From positions 76,193,672 to 76,257,671 of the forward strand of contig OW121857.1 in assembly GCA_933228895.1 (NCBI GenBank): DNA of 64,000 bases. Reading direction: 5' to 3'. Of this stretch, positions 47,861 through 59,879 are shown in pieces. Position 1 is the stretch's first letter; every line of letters begins with the position of its first letter. The notes beneath the pieces are model-generated. The model saw nothing but the letters and a program-made list of their open reading frames with translations. It was not told the origin of the DNA and did no database searches. This DNA comes from Platycnemis pennipes. Taxonomy: Eukaryota > Arthropoda > Insecta > Odonata > Platycnemididae. Made by a program: the position numbers and the translations under genes.

Positions 47861-49320
47861 CGCTACGAGTTCATTTGGCTCAGTTCAGGGGATAAAACTA
47901 ACAATGGCAAAGTGGACAGCAGTCCTGCTACTGCCTTCAAAATGACGACACATGTCAAAGGGCTCCATGCGTTCTCAATCATTTTGGCATTGATCAAAAA
48001 AATATAAAGGGAGATGGAGAAATTCAGAAGAGAGAAAGAGAAGAAAATTAGGATTGAAACAAAAATAATCTGGAATAACGGCCGAAAATCAATGTGGCGG
48101 ATTAGCGAACGAATGCATCCTAATGAATTAAAAGTGGAGCGACGGAAGGCTGGAAAAAATGACGTTCCCAAAAAATATTTCCAACTTGCGAACTCACTTA
48201 AAATATCCATGGAGGGGGAAAATGTAGATAGAAAAAAAAAATATCCCCACTCAGGCACACAGCGTATTCAAAAATATGTAAGGGAGGGAGGCAAAAGAAA
48301 AAGGACGTCGAAGGAAAAAAATTAAGCCCCCATTCCACCTCCCCCCCGATCGATAGAGCAATAGAGCAAACGTTACACGGCACGAGTGTATCGAGGGGGT
48401 GGGGGAGTAAGGCGGGGGTTGAGGGTTGGGGATGGGGGGTTGTGAGAGGAGAAGGAGGTGGAGTCGGGAGAACTGAGAGGAAATAAATGGCAGAGGAGAG
48501 GGGGGGGAGGAAAAGTTCGGAATTTTATAATAAAATGAGAGGGTCCCAGAATGGATACGTGCGGGACTCTATCAAACGGAGCAGCTGCGTCCCTGGCATG
48601 GCGGACTGTGGAGCGGGTGGTGAGGGGGGGAGGGAAGGGTAGGAGAGGAAGGTCCTTCCTAAACGTGGAGATGGGACGGAGTTCTTATTCATTTTTCAGT
48701 GGACGAGGATCCACCAAGTATCGAATTTATTTATTTCATCTCCACCCCTCCCTCGCGATAGCCCTTTTTCCTCTCCCCCCTCCTATTCCTCTCTATATAT
48801 CTCTTTCACGCGCACACACACACCCTGGGGCCTCATATTCCCTATACCCACACCCCCAAAAACGGTGGGTGGGTACACGCCCTAACATTCCACGGCAGTG
48901 GCACCTGCGCCAATGCTCAAATACCGTTTCGCCGCACGCGCAGAAGAGAGGAATATTAGAGCGCCTAGTTGAACCAATGATGCCGAATAACGGGAGAGAG
49001 AGGGAGGCGGGAAATTGATATCTTTCAATTTTTATTGCGCGCTCTGAGATATTTTCTTCCAACCTAAAGCCTTGCCCTTCCCCAAATGACATAAGGGTGG
49101 CATGAAAAGATGAGACCCCTTCGTGTCATTGCATTTCACGGATCCGATACGGGTGTCCCCTCATACAGTTTTGACATGCCGCATGATATAATGAATCGGC
49201 AATCCACGTCACTCGAAAACTTGGATGCTAAGTTTCCGTGACCGAAGTGCGTCGCACTTTCGTCATCGCTCTGTTCCCTTGTCTCTCCGACGCAAATGAC
49301 ACTTGACTAAGGTCGGAAAT
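47860..49320. other. GC-rich block: purine tract then pyrimidine tract
   Basis: 48340-48680 is strongly G/A-rich on the plus strand (for example GAGGGGGTGGGGGAGTAAGG), and 48730-48860 is C/T-rich with an (AC)n stretch near 48815. Open frames such as 48551-49018 (155 codons) are low in information and have no domain. No gene can be supported. Confidence 0.45.
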
Positions 49321-50120
49321 GTAAAAGCTTCGAATTTCAATTCCATGGAACGAGTTTCCATGCCAAATTACGAGGAGCATACAGTTTTTTAATACGAATT
49401 TACAAAAGATATTTTAAATGTTCACAAAATCATTGATTTTATTAAATTGTAAGCTAAAAAAAGATACGTTGTAGAACTTATGTCATTGGAGTAATATCAT
49501 AACTTTAATGTTCATTGAGTTTACTGCGGGGGATAATCACTTGAAGGAAGTAAACTGAACCCCCGTGTCTGTTCTGTGTTATCAATGGTTAATAAGCTAT
49601 ATAAATTATGGACCAACTTCTCTCTTTCCTGGTATAAGAAAAATAAGGTTTTTATCACGGTTAATGAAAATAATCGTAAAACAAGATAAATTTCCAAGTA
49701 CAAGTGCATATAATTTTCCCAGAGTAAACTGAAAACCTAACCATTAACGACTTACTATTTTCAAAAAGAATGATTGCTTAGGGTATTTCCATAGTATCTA
49801 TGTCTCAAATAACTAAAATACTGATAACACGAGATGAATATTTTGATGAAATAGGAACTCAAATTAAGATAAAATGTTAACTCTTCTACAAATGCCTCAA
49901 TCATGATAAATTATCGATAATCGAAAAAATCCCATACTCATCTCCTATAGCACCAGATTTTTTTTCCAATTTCTCGTGCATATCTAATGCTCAGAATTTT
50001 TAATGCCAACAAATGCGACTATGCATCCACCAGAACTCTCACAAACTCCCAGGGTTTCAATTATTACCAATGGTAAGGAGTGATGGATAACAACGCAGGA
50101 TATTGCCATGGTCTGCATTC
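49320..50120. other. AT-rich DNA, nothing recognised
   Basis: No coding region or repeat was recognised. Confidence 0.5.
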
Positions 50121-50124
50121 ATAT

Positions 50125-50185
50125 CCATCTACATAAGATACTGCAAGGAATCGCAATGGCTTGTGGCAGGAGGTGAATTACCGAT
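50125..50185 (+). repeat. short interspersed repeat, plus copy
   Basis: CCATCTACATAAGATACTGC, AAGGAATCGCAATGGCTTGT and GGCAGGAGGTGAA; diverged. Confidence 0.55.
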
Positions 50186-50189
50186 GAAA

Positions 50190-52060
50190 ATACAAAGGCA
50201 GAGTTGTGGATCTCTTAACACTTGTGACAGCAATGAAGGCTATTCATAAACGCCTATAACTTCTAAGAGGACATTTAAACCAGGTATTAGTTATAGGGTA
50301 TTTGCAATTGAACGTACCACCGAATTTTAATTATTGTCATAATCATCAAGTAAAAATTGTGAACGACAGTAATTTGAAGGTAATTCGAGGTTTGGTTTTA
50401 AAAAAATGACCTAAAACTTTGCCAAAGACTCTTGCAATAATTTCATTCTTCCATTCTGCTATAACCAAACGTGTCAAAGCGTGGATTAACATTGGAGCTG
50501 CAAAATGAATTTCTGCCAAAACGCAAATGAATGCTCTAATTCTATTAAATGGTTTTTCCGATAGTTTAATTATAGTTATATTCAGTCATCCGCGCATGGC
50601 TATATTCATCCAAATTAGTTTTTCTAAGCCATCAGTCACTATGGGATAAATACGGCTTCGAATAAAACCTCCCACTGATGCATGAGACATTTAGCTCTTC
50701 TTAAACCGTGCGTTATTTTAGTTAACCCATAAACAGGAATGATTGATGAACGAGCCAAAGAAGAAGCCATAATAGGTCAATTGCAATTGAACTCCATGCA
50801 CTTCCCTCTGTGACCACGTGTTATCAGCACTTCGTGATTTTCTGGTAAACAATTTTAGGCAGGATACGGTAGAGGGAAAAAAAGACGGTACCTACTGAAG
50901 TGTGTAGACACTTAGTACACGAGCTTCATTAAAACGTACTGTAACGCAAAATGATCTTTCAATGCTATGAGAACAAAAGAAACAATTGAGGAATAATGAT
51001 TACTTATCTGTGCTTTAAAGTCTGTACCTGGACTCTCAGGCACTTCTTACTGGGATGAGGATAAGAAGGTAGATGGATGGGAATCAAGAGTAAGGAACTA
51101 CTAATACTTTGCTTTCACCTTAACTTCAGCGGAATTCGTTGAAATACTCTAATAACTACTAAAAGGGATAGGTACGTAAAAAAATTTGAAGAGCTCAAAT
51201 GTCCCAAAAAGAAAAAAATTGTATATTTAAATTATGGCACGTTATACAAAAAGGATTAGACATATACCTATGTATATATGCATGCACAAACAACATAGGC
51301 CCCAAACAATATAAGCCTCGCTAAACAACTATGATTGTGAAGGGCAGGGATAAAAAAATAAACTTCTTGGATCTCATTCTTACGACATAGAAAACTGATG
51401 TAATTTTATAGGCTAATTCTTGATGCAAACGAACCATTGTTTCAAAATTTAGGTAAAAGTTTTAAAAGTAAATATTTAAACTGAGTAAAATTTCAATGCG
51501 GTTGTCATCTCCTCACTCCCTCTTCCCCGTCAATCCATCAAACAAAAATATAGTTTGCCTCCCTAGTGCAGGAAGACAAGCTGTACTGTAATCCCTCTAA
51601 CCACAGTCTTTATGCTCAAACTCATCCGTCATGCATCTCGATGCGTAGTTAAACAGTCGAAGAATACATTTGACATGAACAGATTCTATTTCTCTTATGG
51701 TATATATAGCATGGTCCCATTTCTGTAATAGTGCACCGAACAACTCGCAGCTTTTTCTCTAATAGGAATTGTAATACTCGAGAATCATTTGCAAACATTC
51801 TCATAAGAGTTCAAATCTGCGTTGCCTCCTCGAGCATGAGTGTTTGTCTTAGATATGAAGTAAAAATATAACCTTTGCTGTATGAACACCTAAAAAAAAC
51901 ATAATTTACCATTGCCATTCATATACGAGTCGAAGTTGAAGCATTGCCACGGTAGTAGCTATATAAACATTTATCAATCACCAAGTATTTAGAATTAAAA
52001 ACAATGGCGAGGTATTTTGGATAAATTTTCCGGAGAAGGGGAAGATGTATTGATCACTAA
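50190..52060. other. AT-rich DNA, nothing recognised
   Basis: No coding region, RNA gene or repeat family was recognised. Confidence 0.5.
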
Positions 52061-52065
52061 AGGAG

Positions 52066-52112
52066 CAAGCGTGATGGTTTTATGTAGGAACAAGCGTGAT
52101 GGTTTTATGTAG
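52066..52112 (+). repeat. tandem duplication, 25-bp unit, two copies
   Basis: CAAGCGTGATGGTTTTATGT occurs twice, 25 bases apart (52066 and 52091). It falls at the start of a 108-codon minus frame (52080-52406) that has no recognisable domain. Confidence 0.8.
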
Positions 52113-52748
52113 ACGGGAGTCTTGATACTGAACGGTAAGAGAGTAGAAATAGATGGTGGCAGTCACAGAGGGGAGTGACGTAATTAGTGCTTCCCAGGAG
52201 TTGATGAAATAGTGGGAATGGTTCGGAAGGGAGGCTAAGTGAATGTGGATGGGACTGGTGGCGTCAGTGAATAGTTTCATGGCGCCACGAAAGGGGTGAG
52301 TTGGACTACTTCGATTTCTGGAAACATTCCCCTCGACCCTGGAATAGTACTCCCCCTTACACTCAGGCTGGGACACAAAGGTGCTATTCCCTACCAAGTT
52401 CACCAAACAACAACCTGCAAAGCGAATCGTTCACAAGCGGAACACATCGGAGGACTGCATCCTCCAATTTCCTCCCACGCAGTGTATCCCTTCCTCTTCA
52501 CGGGTGGTCGATTGCCCGAGACGATGGACCCAGCCATATCTGCTCCTCAAAGTCGACCCCTCTAGAGATGATTGGCTCAATCAATCATACAGTCTCCACC
52601 GCACAGCTTCTTGCTTTTCTGCTTTAGTATACATGCGGTAAGTTCTGTGAGAGAGAGCTCCAATAGTGATGCCCAATCTATGTCACAATGCCAAAGAGAG
52701 TCATCGACTTACCCTATCTCATGCTGCCTTCTTGAGAAATTGTAATAG

Positions 52749-53277
52749 CAGGAGGAAAAGCTCTGTGTAGGGAAAAGACTGCCAACGACATTTCTCCTCT
52801 ACATCTTCACAATATCCTGCAACCCATCACGCATGGCAGGGGGTGAACCATCACCAAGCATGCATTTTAAATCCAAAGAGAAATTTACATCTACTATTAA
52901 GCGAGCATTTGTAAATTATCCGCGCGGGCACTACTTGCAACAATCTGAGAGGTACAACGAGTATGTACAATGTAATAATTATTGATTAGTCACGATTTCA
53001 TTAAATATGTTACTCAATTAATATTTCCCAAAGTATGCATGAGCTAGTAGGTAATAAAAAAATTTTAAAATCACTGCAGACTACTGTTCTGCAATAAAGT
53101 TTACAATGCATATTTTAATTACCCGTTGGTATCTTCGCTGTAATCTATTATGGTTTCTAACCGAGTGCATGAAAAATATTTAAAAATTTTCCCATATCGG
53201 ATTTTACTATACAGGAGGAAAAGTTCTGTGCAGGGAAAGGACTTCCAACGACATTTCTCCTCTACATCTTCACAATA
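52749..53277 (+). repeat. 66-bp direct repeats around a short-repeat copy
   Basis: A 66-base segment beginning CAGGAGGAAAAG and ending CTACATCTTCACAATA occurs at 52749-52814 and again at 53212-53277 with only a few differences. Between them lie 397 bases that start with a copy of the short interspersed repeat (52801-52868, overlapping the first segment). The arrangement could be an insertion flanked by a duplication, or two copies of one longer element. Confidence 0.7.
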
Positions 53278-53279
53278 AT

Positions 53280-54420
53280 TAAAGGGCACATCACAGGGGG
53301 TTGTAAGTCAACAAATCGTACCTTATCTGAAAAATATTGATTAATTAACAATTATTTGGCATGTAATGTGTTGGAATGAATTATACTTTGCTTGCATTAC
53401 TAAACGATGTTGTGTTAAACAAAGATAATATCCCATGATAGTAGAGTTAATTTTATCCACATATAAATAGTGATTTCGCTTTTAAAGCTAGCATTCAACC
53501 GTTTGCTCCAAACACTTACCAGAGCATGTCTAAATGAACAAGCCACAACGCACAAGAAATTCAATGTCAACAGAAAAGTAATTAGCGTAGATCCCAGCTT
53601 ACTGGAAATGACTTCGATGGACAGAAAGCACTAGAAAAAGCGTTTAAATAATCAAAAAAGATAGATAAGAGGATTACACCTTTGGATGCATTATATTAGC
53701 ATTTGAGAATCATATCGTTTACGGTACCTCAAATAAAAAGAATGGAATATAAAGCTTACATGCTTCTGGAGAAAAATTTTCAAATATACACATATGCCCT
53801 CGACGCCATGCTTATTAAAGGCAAGATTTATTTTCATTAAAATTCATCGGGAATTGAAGAGATTTGTGACGATATCAGCGCTTCATTGCATCAATTTGCA
53901 TTCCATGAGGATAAAAATTATCAAACTCGAATGCAAAATAAAATATTTAGAGCCTTTTTTAGTTGAGAGATGTTTTATTTGGAATTCACACTAATAAACG
54001 GTGACACATAGTTTGCATACTGTGAATGTCAAATGACAATAAATAAATTAGGGAAGACTACACCTTCCCAATATACCTCGGGACAGAATGACTAAATTCC
54101 GACGATTTATTCGAGAAAACATGAATAATTTATGTGTTTTACGGAACCATTGGATTATAGTATTATTATTTACTGGTAGAGTAACCCTATCTTATTTGAA
54201 GTGAATTATTAGACATCATAGTCTCACAGGCCGCTGAGGGAGCATGCCTTTTATTTTTATGATAGAGAAAATTTTATCATGCTAACTCTAACAGCTAAGG
54301 ATATCTGGAATGCAATGTAAACTTGAGCGCGTGTGAAAAAATTATTACATGAAAGCTGTAGTTGTCGGAATAAAATACACCACGCTATCTGTCCTCACAG
54401 TCGTTTTAATATCTCTACCT
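53280..54420. other. AT-rich DNA, nothing recognised
   Basis: No coding region or repeat was recognised. Confidence 0.5.
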
Positions 54421-54425
54421 TTTTG

Positions 54426-54490
54426 GTAATACCCTGAGAGCTATCGTGACGGTGTGTGGTAGGGAGAGAAAGATAACCACATGTGTACTA
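54426..54490 (+). repeat. short interspersed repeat, plus copy
   Basis: TAATACCCTGAGAGCTATCG, TGACGGTGTGTGGTAGGG and a final ACATGTGTAC; diverged copy. Confidence 0.55.
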
Positions 54491-54573
54491 CTTGGCAACT
54501 ACGTGATACAATTCTATATTTGTAACGACATGATCGCTAGAGTCAATGACCAAAATAATGCACATATTAATAT

Positions 54574-54786
54574 TGATGAACTCTTCTCGGGCTCTACACC
54601 GGGTGAGTGAATGTAATGTTGCCGACGTTTCGGGTAGCGACTCGTTACCCATCCTCAAGGCAAGATTTGCCTTGAGGATGGGTAACGAGTCGCTACCCGA
54701 AACGTCGGCAACATTACATTCACTCACCCGGTGTAGAGCCCGAGAAGAGTTCATCAATGCAATTCGCCGGGAAAGCGTGAAATCTT
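54574..54786 (+). mobile_element. perfect-palindrome Penelope-like insertion
   Basis: A 213-bp insert between exact 12-bp repeats ACATATTAATAT (54562-54573 and 54787-54798). The inverted arms are 92 bp each (54572-54663 and 54667-54758, their outer two bases coinciding with the repeat), identical base for base by my reading, and separated by only GAT. A tail of 28 bases follows on the right, including CGCCGGGAAAGCGTGAAATC. Each arm holds one hammerhead-like motif. The two open frames reading across it (54488-54757 minus, 54546-54800 plus) are mirror shadows of the same palindrome. Confidence 0.8.
54667..54711 (+). ncRNA. hammerhead ribozyme-like motif, one core change (mirror copy at 54619-54663)
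   Basis: Stem I TTGCC (54667-54671) pairs with GGCAA (54707-54711). In between come TTGAGGA (54672-54678), one extra T, stem II GGGTA with TACCC, GAA, a self-complementary ACGT as stem III, and C at the cleavage position. Against CUGANGA the first C is U, a change expected to weaken or abolish cleavage. The same motif lies on the minus strand at 54619-54663. Confidence 0.5.
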
Positions 54787-54799
54787 ACATATTAATATG

Positions 54800-56540
54800 A
54801 AATATATGTTGCTCAGAAATCCCTAGGCTCCATTAAACTAGTACCTACCGAGAAATAGAAGGCAAAAGAGCTGTCTCAGCTACATTCAAATTCTGAATCA
54901 AAGGGAATTTAATTTACGAGTTGATTATGAATTTATCCGGAATCAAACTGCAATAACATTAGTAACGAAGTTAGCAGCACATGGCAGCACGTAATGAATT
55001 TACTTTAATTAATTTACATGCGTTAATTTATAAGATCATGGAAGTTAAAATTTATGTTTTAAAAACACCCAATCCTTCAATATTTCTGATGAATCAATGT
55101 TGAGGTTCAGATATCAACTATACTCAACGAAAATTATGTATTTAACATCTAGTGAACAAGTATAATCCTTGAAACGAAATTTTCTGTTTTTAAGGCCAGA
55201 ACTGCATTATCAAAGTTTCATGCACACGTAGGAATTATTTCGGGTCATAATTTTCCATCATAAAAAAATGGCTGAAATTTAATTGAAATAACCAATTTTT
55301 TTCGGAAAATAAACGGGTGGATACCGGATTTCTTCACCATTTCAATCCTTGATTAACGCTTTTACATAACTAGTTTTACAAGTTTCGCAACCAATTCAAG
55401 ATTTTTACATTTATGTGCTCGAATGACTAATTATAATGCCTACAAGGTTACCGTAATTTTTGTAATATTATAACTACTATCAATCTACTGTTTAAATAAG
55501 GCAGACTGCAGCGTTACTTAAAAAACCATAGGGCTACCCCGCGATTGCTTCAGAAATAAAGAAAATACAATGCTAAATGATAAAATATGATCCACGTTAT
55601 AGAAAATGATCGGGAGCAGAAATACGACAGAATGAAGGAAAAAGGACAGTTCAATTTTTCGAATGGGTTTTCCGAGATGAGTTATCAGGCTTCATTGTGA
55701 TAACCATAATTCTCACGCCAGTTTTTTGGCAACTCACAGGCAATACAGCTATGTCGACGCATACCTCCTTTTACGCCTAATAACAGATTGATTAAATAAA
55801 GTATATCCTGCGGACAGTATGGACGCTAACCTTCATGAGATTCAGATAGCTGAATGTTGGAAGGAAAGAAACTGATGGAATAGGAACGGAGGCAGATGGA
55901 GGGGTGGAGGTTTGGTCACTAACAGCCGTTATGATGGCTGAGAGGGATGGGTGGGAACAAAGAAGTTAGAAAATACTGCTGGCTGATTTGAGATTAAGGG
56001 AGATCGGCCATCTTGGTCGACACCGACACGGGGGGGAGGCGAATTCTAGGGTAGCGTAACTTGAAACAAATCAGCATTGCTCGTTTGGTTCCGGCATGCT
56101 ACAAACCTCTTCCCTTAATTTTCAGTGCTTAGTATTTACTTTCACAGGGTCCATTCCTATCTTTTCTCACTGTTAAAGTTAACTGCTTATCTTGTTGTGA
56201 AACAATTAATTTGACCGGCCCTAGAACAGACGTTCAACGCAAGCATAAATATCAGATTGAAAACAACAATTACTAACCACAAACATGCATCAAACGAGTG
56301 ATCACGTTTCTGGACACTTAACATTTGAATTATGCGCAGTTTTATCCGGATTATCATTCCCCGTTAAAATCGGTAAAAAAATATTATTGGGAAAACATTT
56401 CTGGGTGGGGGCTGAAAGTTCAGAAGCCTACCCCATGAAATTGTTTTCCATGCGGCAAACTTAGAGTAGTAACACATGTCATGGATTAAACCGAGGGTAA
56501 CTGCGAAAAATTAGAAAAAAGTAAGTTGTGGGCAAGGGAA
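54800..56540. other. AT-rich DNA, nothing recognised
   Basis: No coding region or repeat was recognised. Confidence 0.5.
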
Positions 56541-56547
56541 ATTATTT

Positions 56548-56790
56548 ACTACTTATTATTGTTCCACCAGGGTAGGTATAAATTGACATAAAAACCCTCC
56601 GTCCATCCCTTTCTCTTGTGATCATTACGCTGTCTTTTTGTTCATCATACCTCCAGTCATTTATCATTGCATTCCAATTATCCGCTCTTCTCCCACCTCT
56701 ACCCCGCTTACCCAGCATTTTTCCTCCGTCACGTCCTTCAAAACAGCATTTAGTACGTTCCTTCATTAAACGTACGGACTGCAAGCTATA
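56548..56790 (-). mobile_element. LINE family A relative, diverged 3' end
   Basis: The minus frame reads GKMLGKRGRGGRRADNWNAM and INDWRYDEQKDSVM, matching the basic C-terminus of family A (GKRGRGRRR, then a DW-like end). Towards the 3' end, AAACCTACC-like sequence and an ACAATAATAAGTAG tail follow. Upstream, KGDGVLKEVIEG-like sequence is distorted by frame changes. Older than the other family-A copies. Confidence 0.6.
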
Positions 56791-56799
56791 GGTACCACA

Positions 56800-57685
56800 T
56801 GTTAATACACATCATGCCCTCGAAACTGCTTCTAGGGTATTCTTATAAAATACCTACAGGTTATATCAAAAAACATATATTGCACAGAATGAATAGTATT
56901 TGTTTGGAGTTTTGCAATTTTGCCTTCGTCTACAACAAAAGTCCATTGGTAGAGTATGTTTTCCTCACACAGGTGCATGTCAGCATACACCAAGTTATTT
57001 TATATAGAAATTGTATTGCGCATTGTTTCTGTCAGAAGCAGAAGGACCAAATTTCGCAGAGAAAAGAACGAGAAAACTGAAATAATATTGTTCGAGTATG
57101 GCCAGTATTTTCCGTCGCACGCAATTTTAGGGAGGAATTTGTACATTCTAGTAAAAAAAAAGTCACCGGAGAAGGCCTTGATAAAAGTCTATTTGATTAG
57201 CCTGCGGGAGTCACGAAAGGAGTCTTACAGGCGAATGGCTCCCAGATATAAATGATAATAATATGTAAAGAACGACGGTGAGAAGGAGGTGCAACCAATG
57301 CATACAGAAACAGCCATTTTGGTTTCACTTGGCGGCATGAATCCTATTAGAAGAAATCTATGGAATGAACTTTCAGAAAAAGAATGGTTCCCCCAAATAC
57401 ATATAGGCGACCCCTCCGACCTTTTACATGGTTCATGGATGAATACAGAGACTGACATACGGGTTTGAAATGTCTTTCTTCCCGCGATGGATAGGAGATC
57501 ATAACAGCCAGCAAGATAACCCGATTGGTATCTACATGTGCATCCAAGCTACAATTTAAAATGACAATAATAAAATATTCCCCTCTAAATCGACATATTT
57601 CCTCCTCTGTATATTACCCATTACACTACTTCTTATTTCTCGCTTTCTCTTATGCAAGGGTCTAACTTCAATACGACCTTAGGCA
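56800..57685. other. AT-rich DNA, nothing recognised
   Basis: No coding region or repeat was recognised. Confidence 0.5.
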
Positions 57686-57689
57686 TTCA

Positions 57690-57870
57690 AATGTCATAAT
57701 GATATGTTACATCCACCTTTTAGGTCCTCTATTTCTGACAGCAACCTTCTTTCGTTCCTCCTCTCCGCAGCTCATTCGTCCGTCTTTATGAGCACCTCAC
57801 TTTTTCCATTCTCCTATATGTCCACATTTCGTAAGCTTCCAACCACATTTTGTCATCCTTTCATGGAGCC
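57690..57870 (-). mobile_element. possible old LINE fragment (family D)
   Basis: On the minus strand, broken frames give DKMWLEAYEMWTYRRMEKVR, the tryptophan/arginine block that follows the LINE reverse transcriptase, then an RRTNE-like piece. Only this short block is recognisable. Confidence 0.4.
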
Positions 57871-57879
57871 CTTGTCTCA

Positions 57880-58740
57880 AAGTTACATGCACGTTCCATA
57901 CCAACTCTAAATTCTATTGCCAACCCAACTCGAGATTCTTTTCCTCTCGTTCTCACCTGTAGGTGAATGCAATGCTGTACAAGAGAAAGTGTTCTCCCAA
58001 CATAATTATTACTCGACCACCTTCATCCAACATGAATGCTACTAAAATAAAAATTAAACTTTCCCCTGTTCTATCCAGTTCCCCCCATATTATGTCCGCT
58101 TTATTTTATCACATAAAACACAATTTTCCTTTTCTTGATATCAAGTCATAGGAAAGCTATAACACTGGATTTGAAAGGTGCGTTACACGACTTGTGTAAC
58201 TCTATCTCTCGCGAATGAATATCTTCAAGCCCAACCGCTTATAATATCGCTCCTTCCGCTTCTACATCCATATGAATATTTAAATATGAATAATGAGAAG
58301 GAAAAATAAATCGGCTGTTATCGGAGACGATAAAAGACGAACATGAGAGTTGAAACACAGGTACATCATCTAGAACTACGCATTTCAACCATGCAAGCAA
58401 CCTCCAACCATTTACGAGGATTAAATAAGGATTAAGTGCGTTTACAACGAACTTCGGCAAGATTTGTAAAGGACCGGTACATTAATGCGATAAAAGTAAC
58501 CGGTCTACTAGAAGAACTTAAATGGGAAATATAAATACCATAGGTAGATATTTACGCTTATCCTCAGTAGTAAATTCTTAGGCAATATTTTGGCTGAAGA
58601 GGATAAAACTTATTTGCAAACTCCTACTTACTATGGTAGACTGGACCATGAACATAAATTTAGGGAAATTTATTGCCGAACCGACAGATTTGAGATGAAT
58701 ATCTTTCCTCACATTATTTGAGACCTATAGGGCCGTGATT
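57880..58740. other. AT-rich DNA, nothing recognised
   Basis: No coding region or repeat was recognised. Confidence 0.5.
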
Positions 58741-58746
58741 ATATTC

Positions 58747-59248
58747 AATAATATATGCATAAGTTTATGATTAGGTAACCTAGATAGTTGCATCTAGGCA
58801 TAAAGACTTTTAGAAAAACCAGCAAACAGCATGTTGATGCATGCTTCTTCTGCTCTTTAAATATTTTTTTGAATTATTAGAGTTCGTTTAATATGCAGCT
58901 ATTTTCCCTCTTTAACAATGAGAGGTAGTGCATGTACGGTGAAGATTCACTGCATATTGGTGACTTGCAGGGTATTATGTAGGTAGATGGGATTGAAGAT
59001 AATAATATATGCATAAGTTTATGATTAGGTAATCTAGATAGTTGTATCTAGGCATAAAGACTTTTAGAAAAACCAACTAACAGCATGTTGATGCATGCTT
59101 CCTCTGCTAATTAAATTTTTTTTTTATTATTAGAGTTCGTTTAATATCTTTTTCCCTCTTTAGCAATGAGAGGTAGTGCATGTATGTTGAAGATTCACTG
59201 CATATTGGTGGCTTGCAGGGCATTATGTAGGTAGATGGGATTGAAGAT
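58747..59248 (+). repeat. tandem duplication of about 250 bp
   Basis: Two adjoining copies, 58747-59000 and 59001-59248, each starting AATAATATATGCATAAGTTT and ending GTAGATGGGATTGAAGAT. They differ by scattered substitutions and small indels (for example the T run near 58867 and 59110). The end of each unit is a minus-strand copy of the short interspersed repeat (about 58920-58990 and 59170-59238), so that repeat was copied with its flank. Confidence 0.9.
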
Positions 59249-59374
59249 TTTAAGGCAGAGGGTGAATATTCACCAATAGATACACTATTTTCCAACAACT
59301 AAGATGCAACTTGCAAATAATTTATAGAAGCGTGTTAGCTATGCATGCAAGAGGCACGTGAAACTAAATATATA

Positions 59375-59445
59375 TCCATACAGTATCCAGCAAGCCACCG
59401 CAAGAATATGTGGGAGGAGATGAAGCATCACTAGGCATGCATTTT
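59375..59445 (+). repeat. short interspersed repeat, plus copy
   Basis: CAGTATCCAGCAAGCCACCG, CAAGAATATGTGGGAGGAG, a TGAAGCATCACTAGGCATGC segment and ATTTT. Confidence 0.65.
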
Positions 59446-59879
59446 CAATTAGAGAGAACACTTACTACCACGCAGGTTTCGGGAAAAAATACTACTCAGT
59501 TTATTCGCCACTTACCGGAAACCAAGAGTAAAATGCTACCGACCACGGAAAAATAACATACATTTAGTTACGAACCACTTGAATAGTTGACTATAAACGA
59601 TATTAAATTGTTAGTTAAAACAAATTATACGGCAATATAAATTTTGCAGACATCAAATAAAATATTTTGATTCATATTCCCCAAGGTACGCAGTGGAAGG
59701 CATCATCCATCCACATACCTATAAGTTTGTAACATTACTGACGATAATTAAATATGAACTCTGCGAGGCTTCGTATTTTCACTACAATAGAACTTACACC
59801 ACACGTTGAGCTTTGTAATTTTCGAAGGCTGTACATAATATTTGGAAAAAAGTTTTTTTTCCGACTGAAGAAAACCGAG

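Noticed and set aside
54488..54800. Two overlapping frames on opposite strands encoding the same residues
   Set aside because: Mirror images of a perfect palindrome, not a gene pair.
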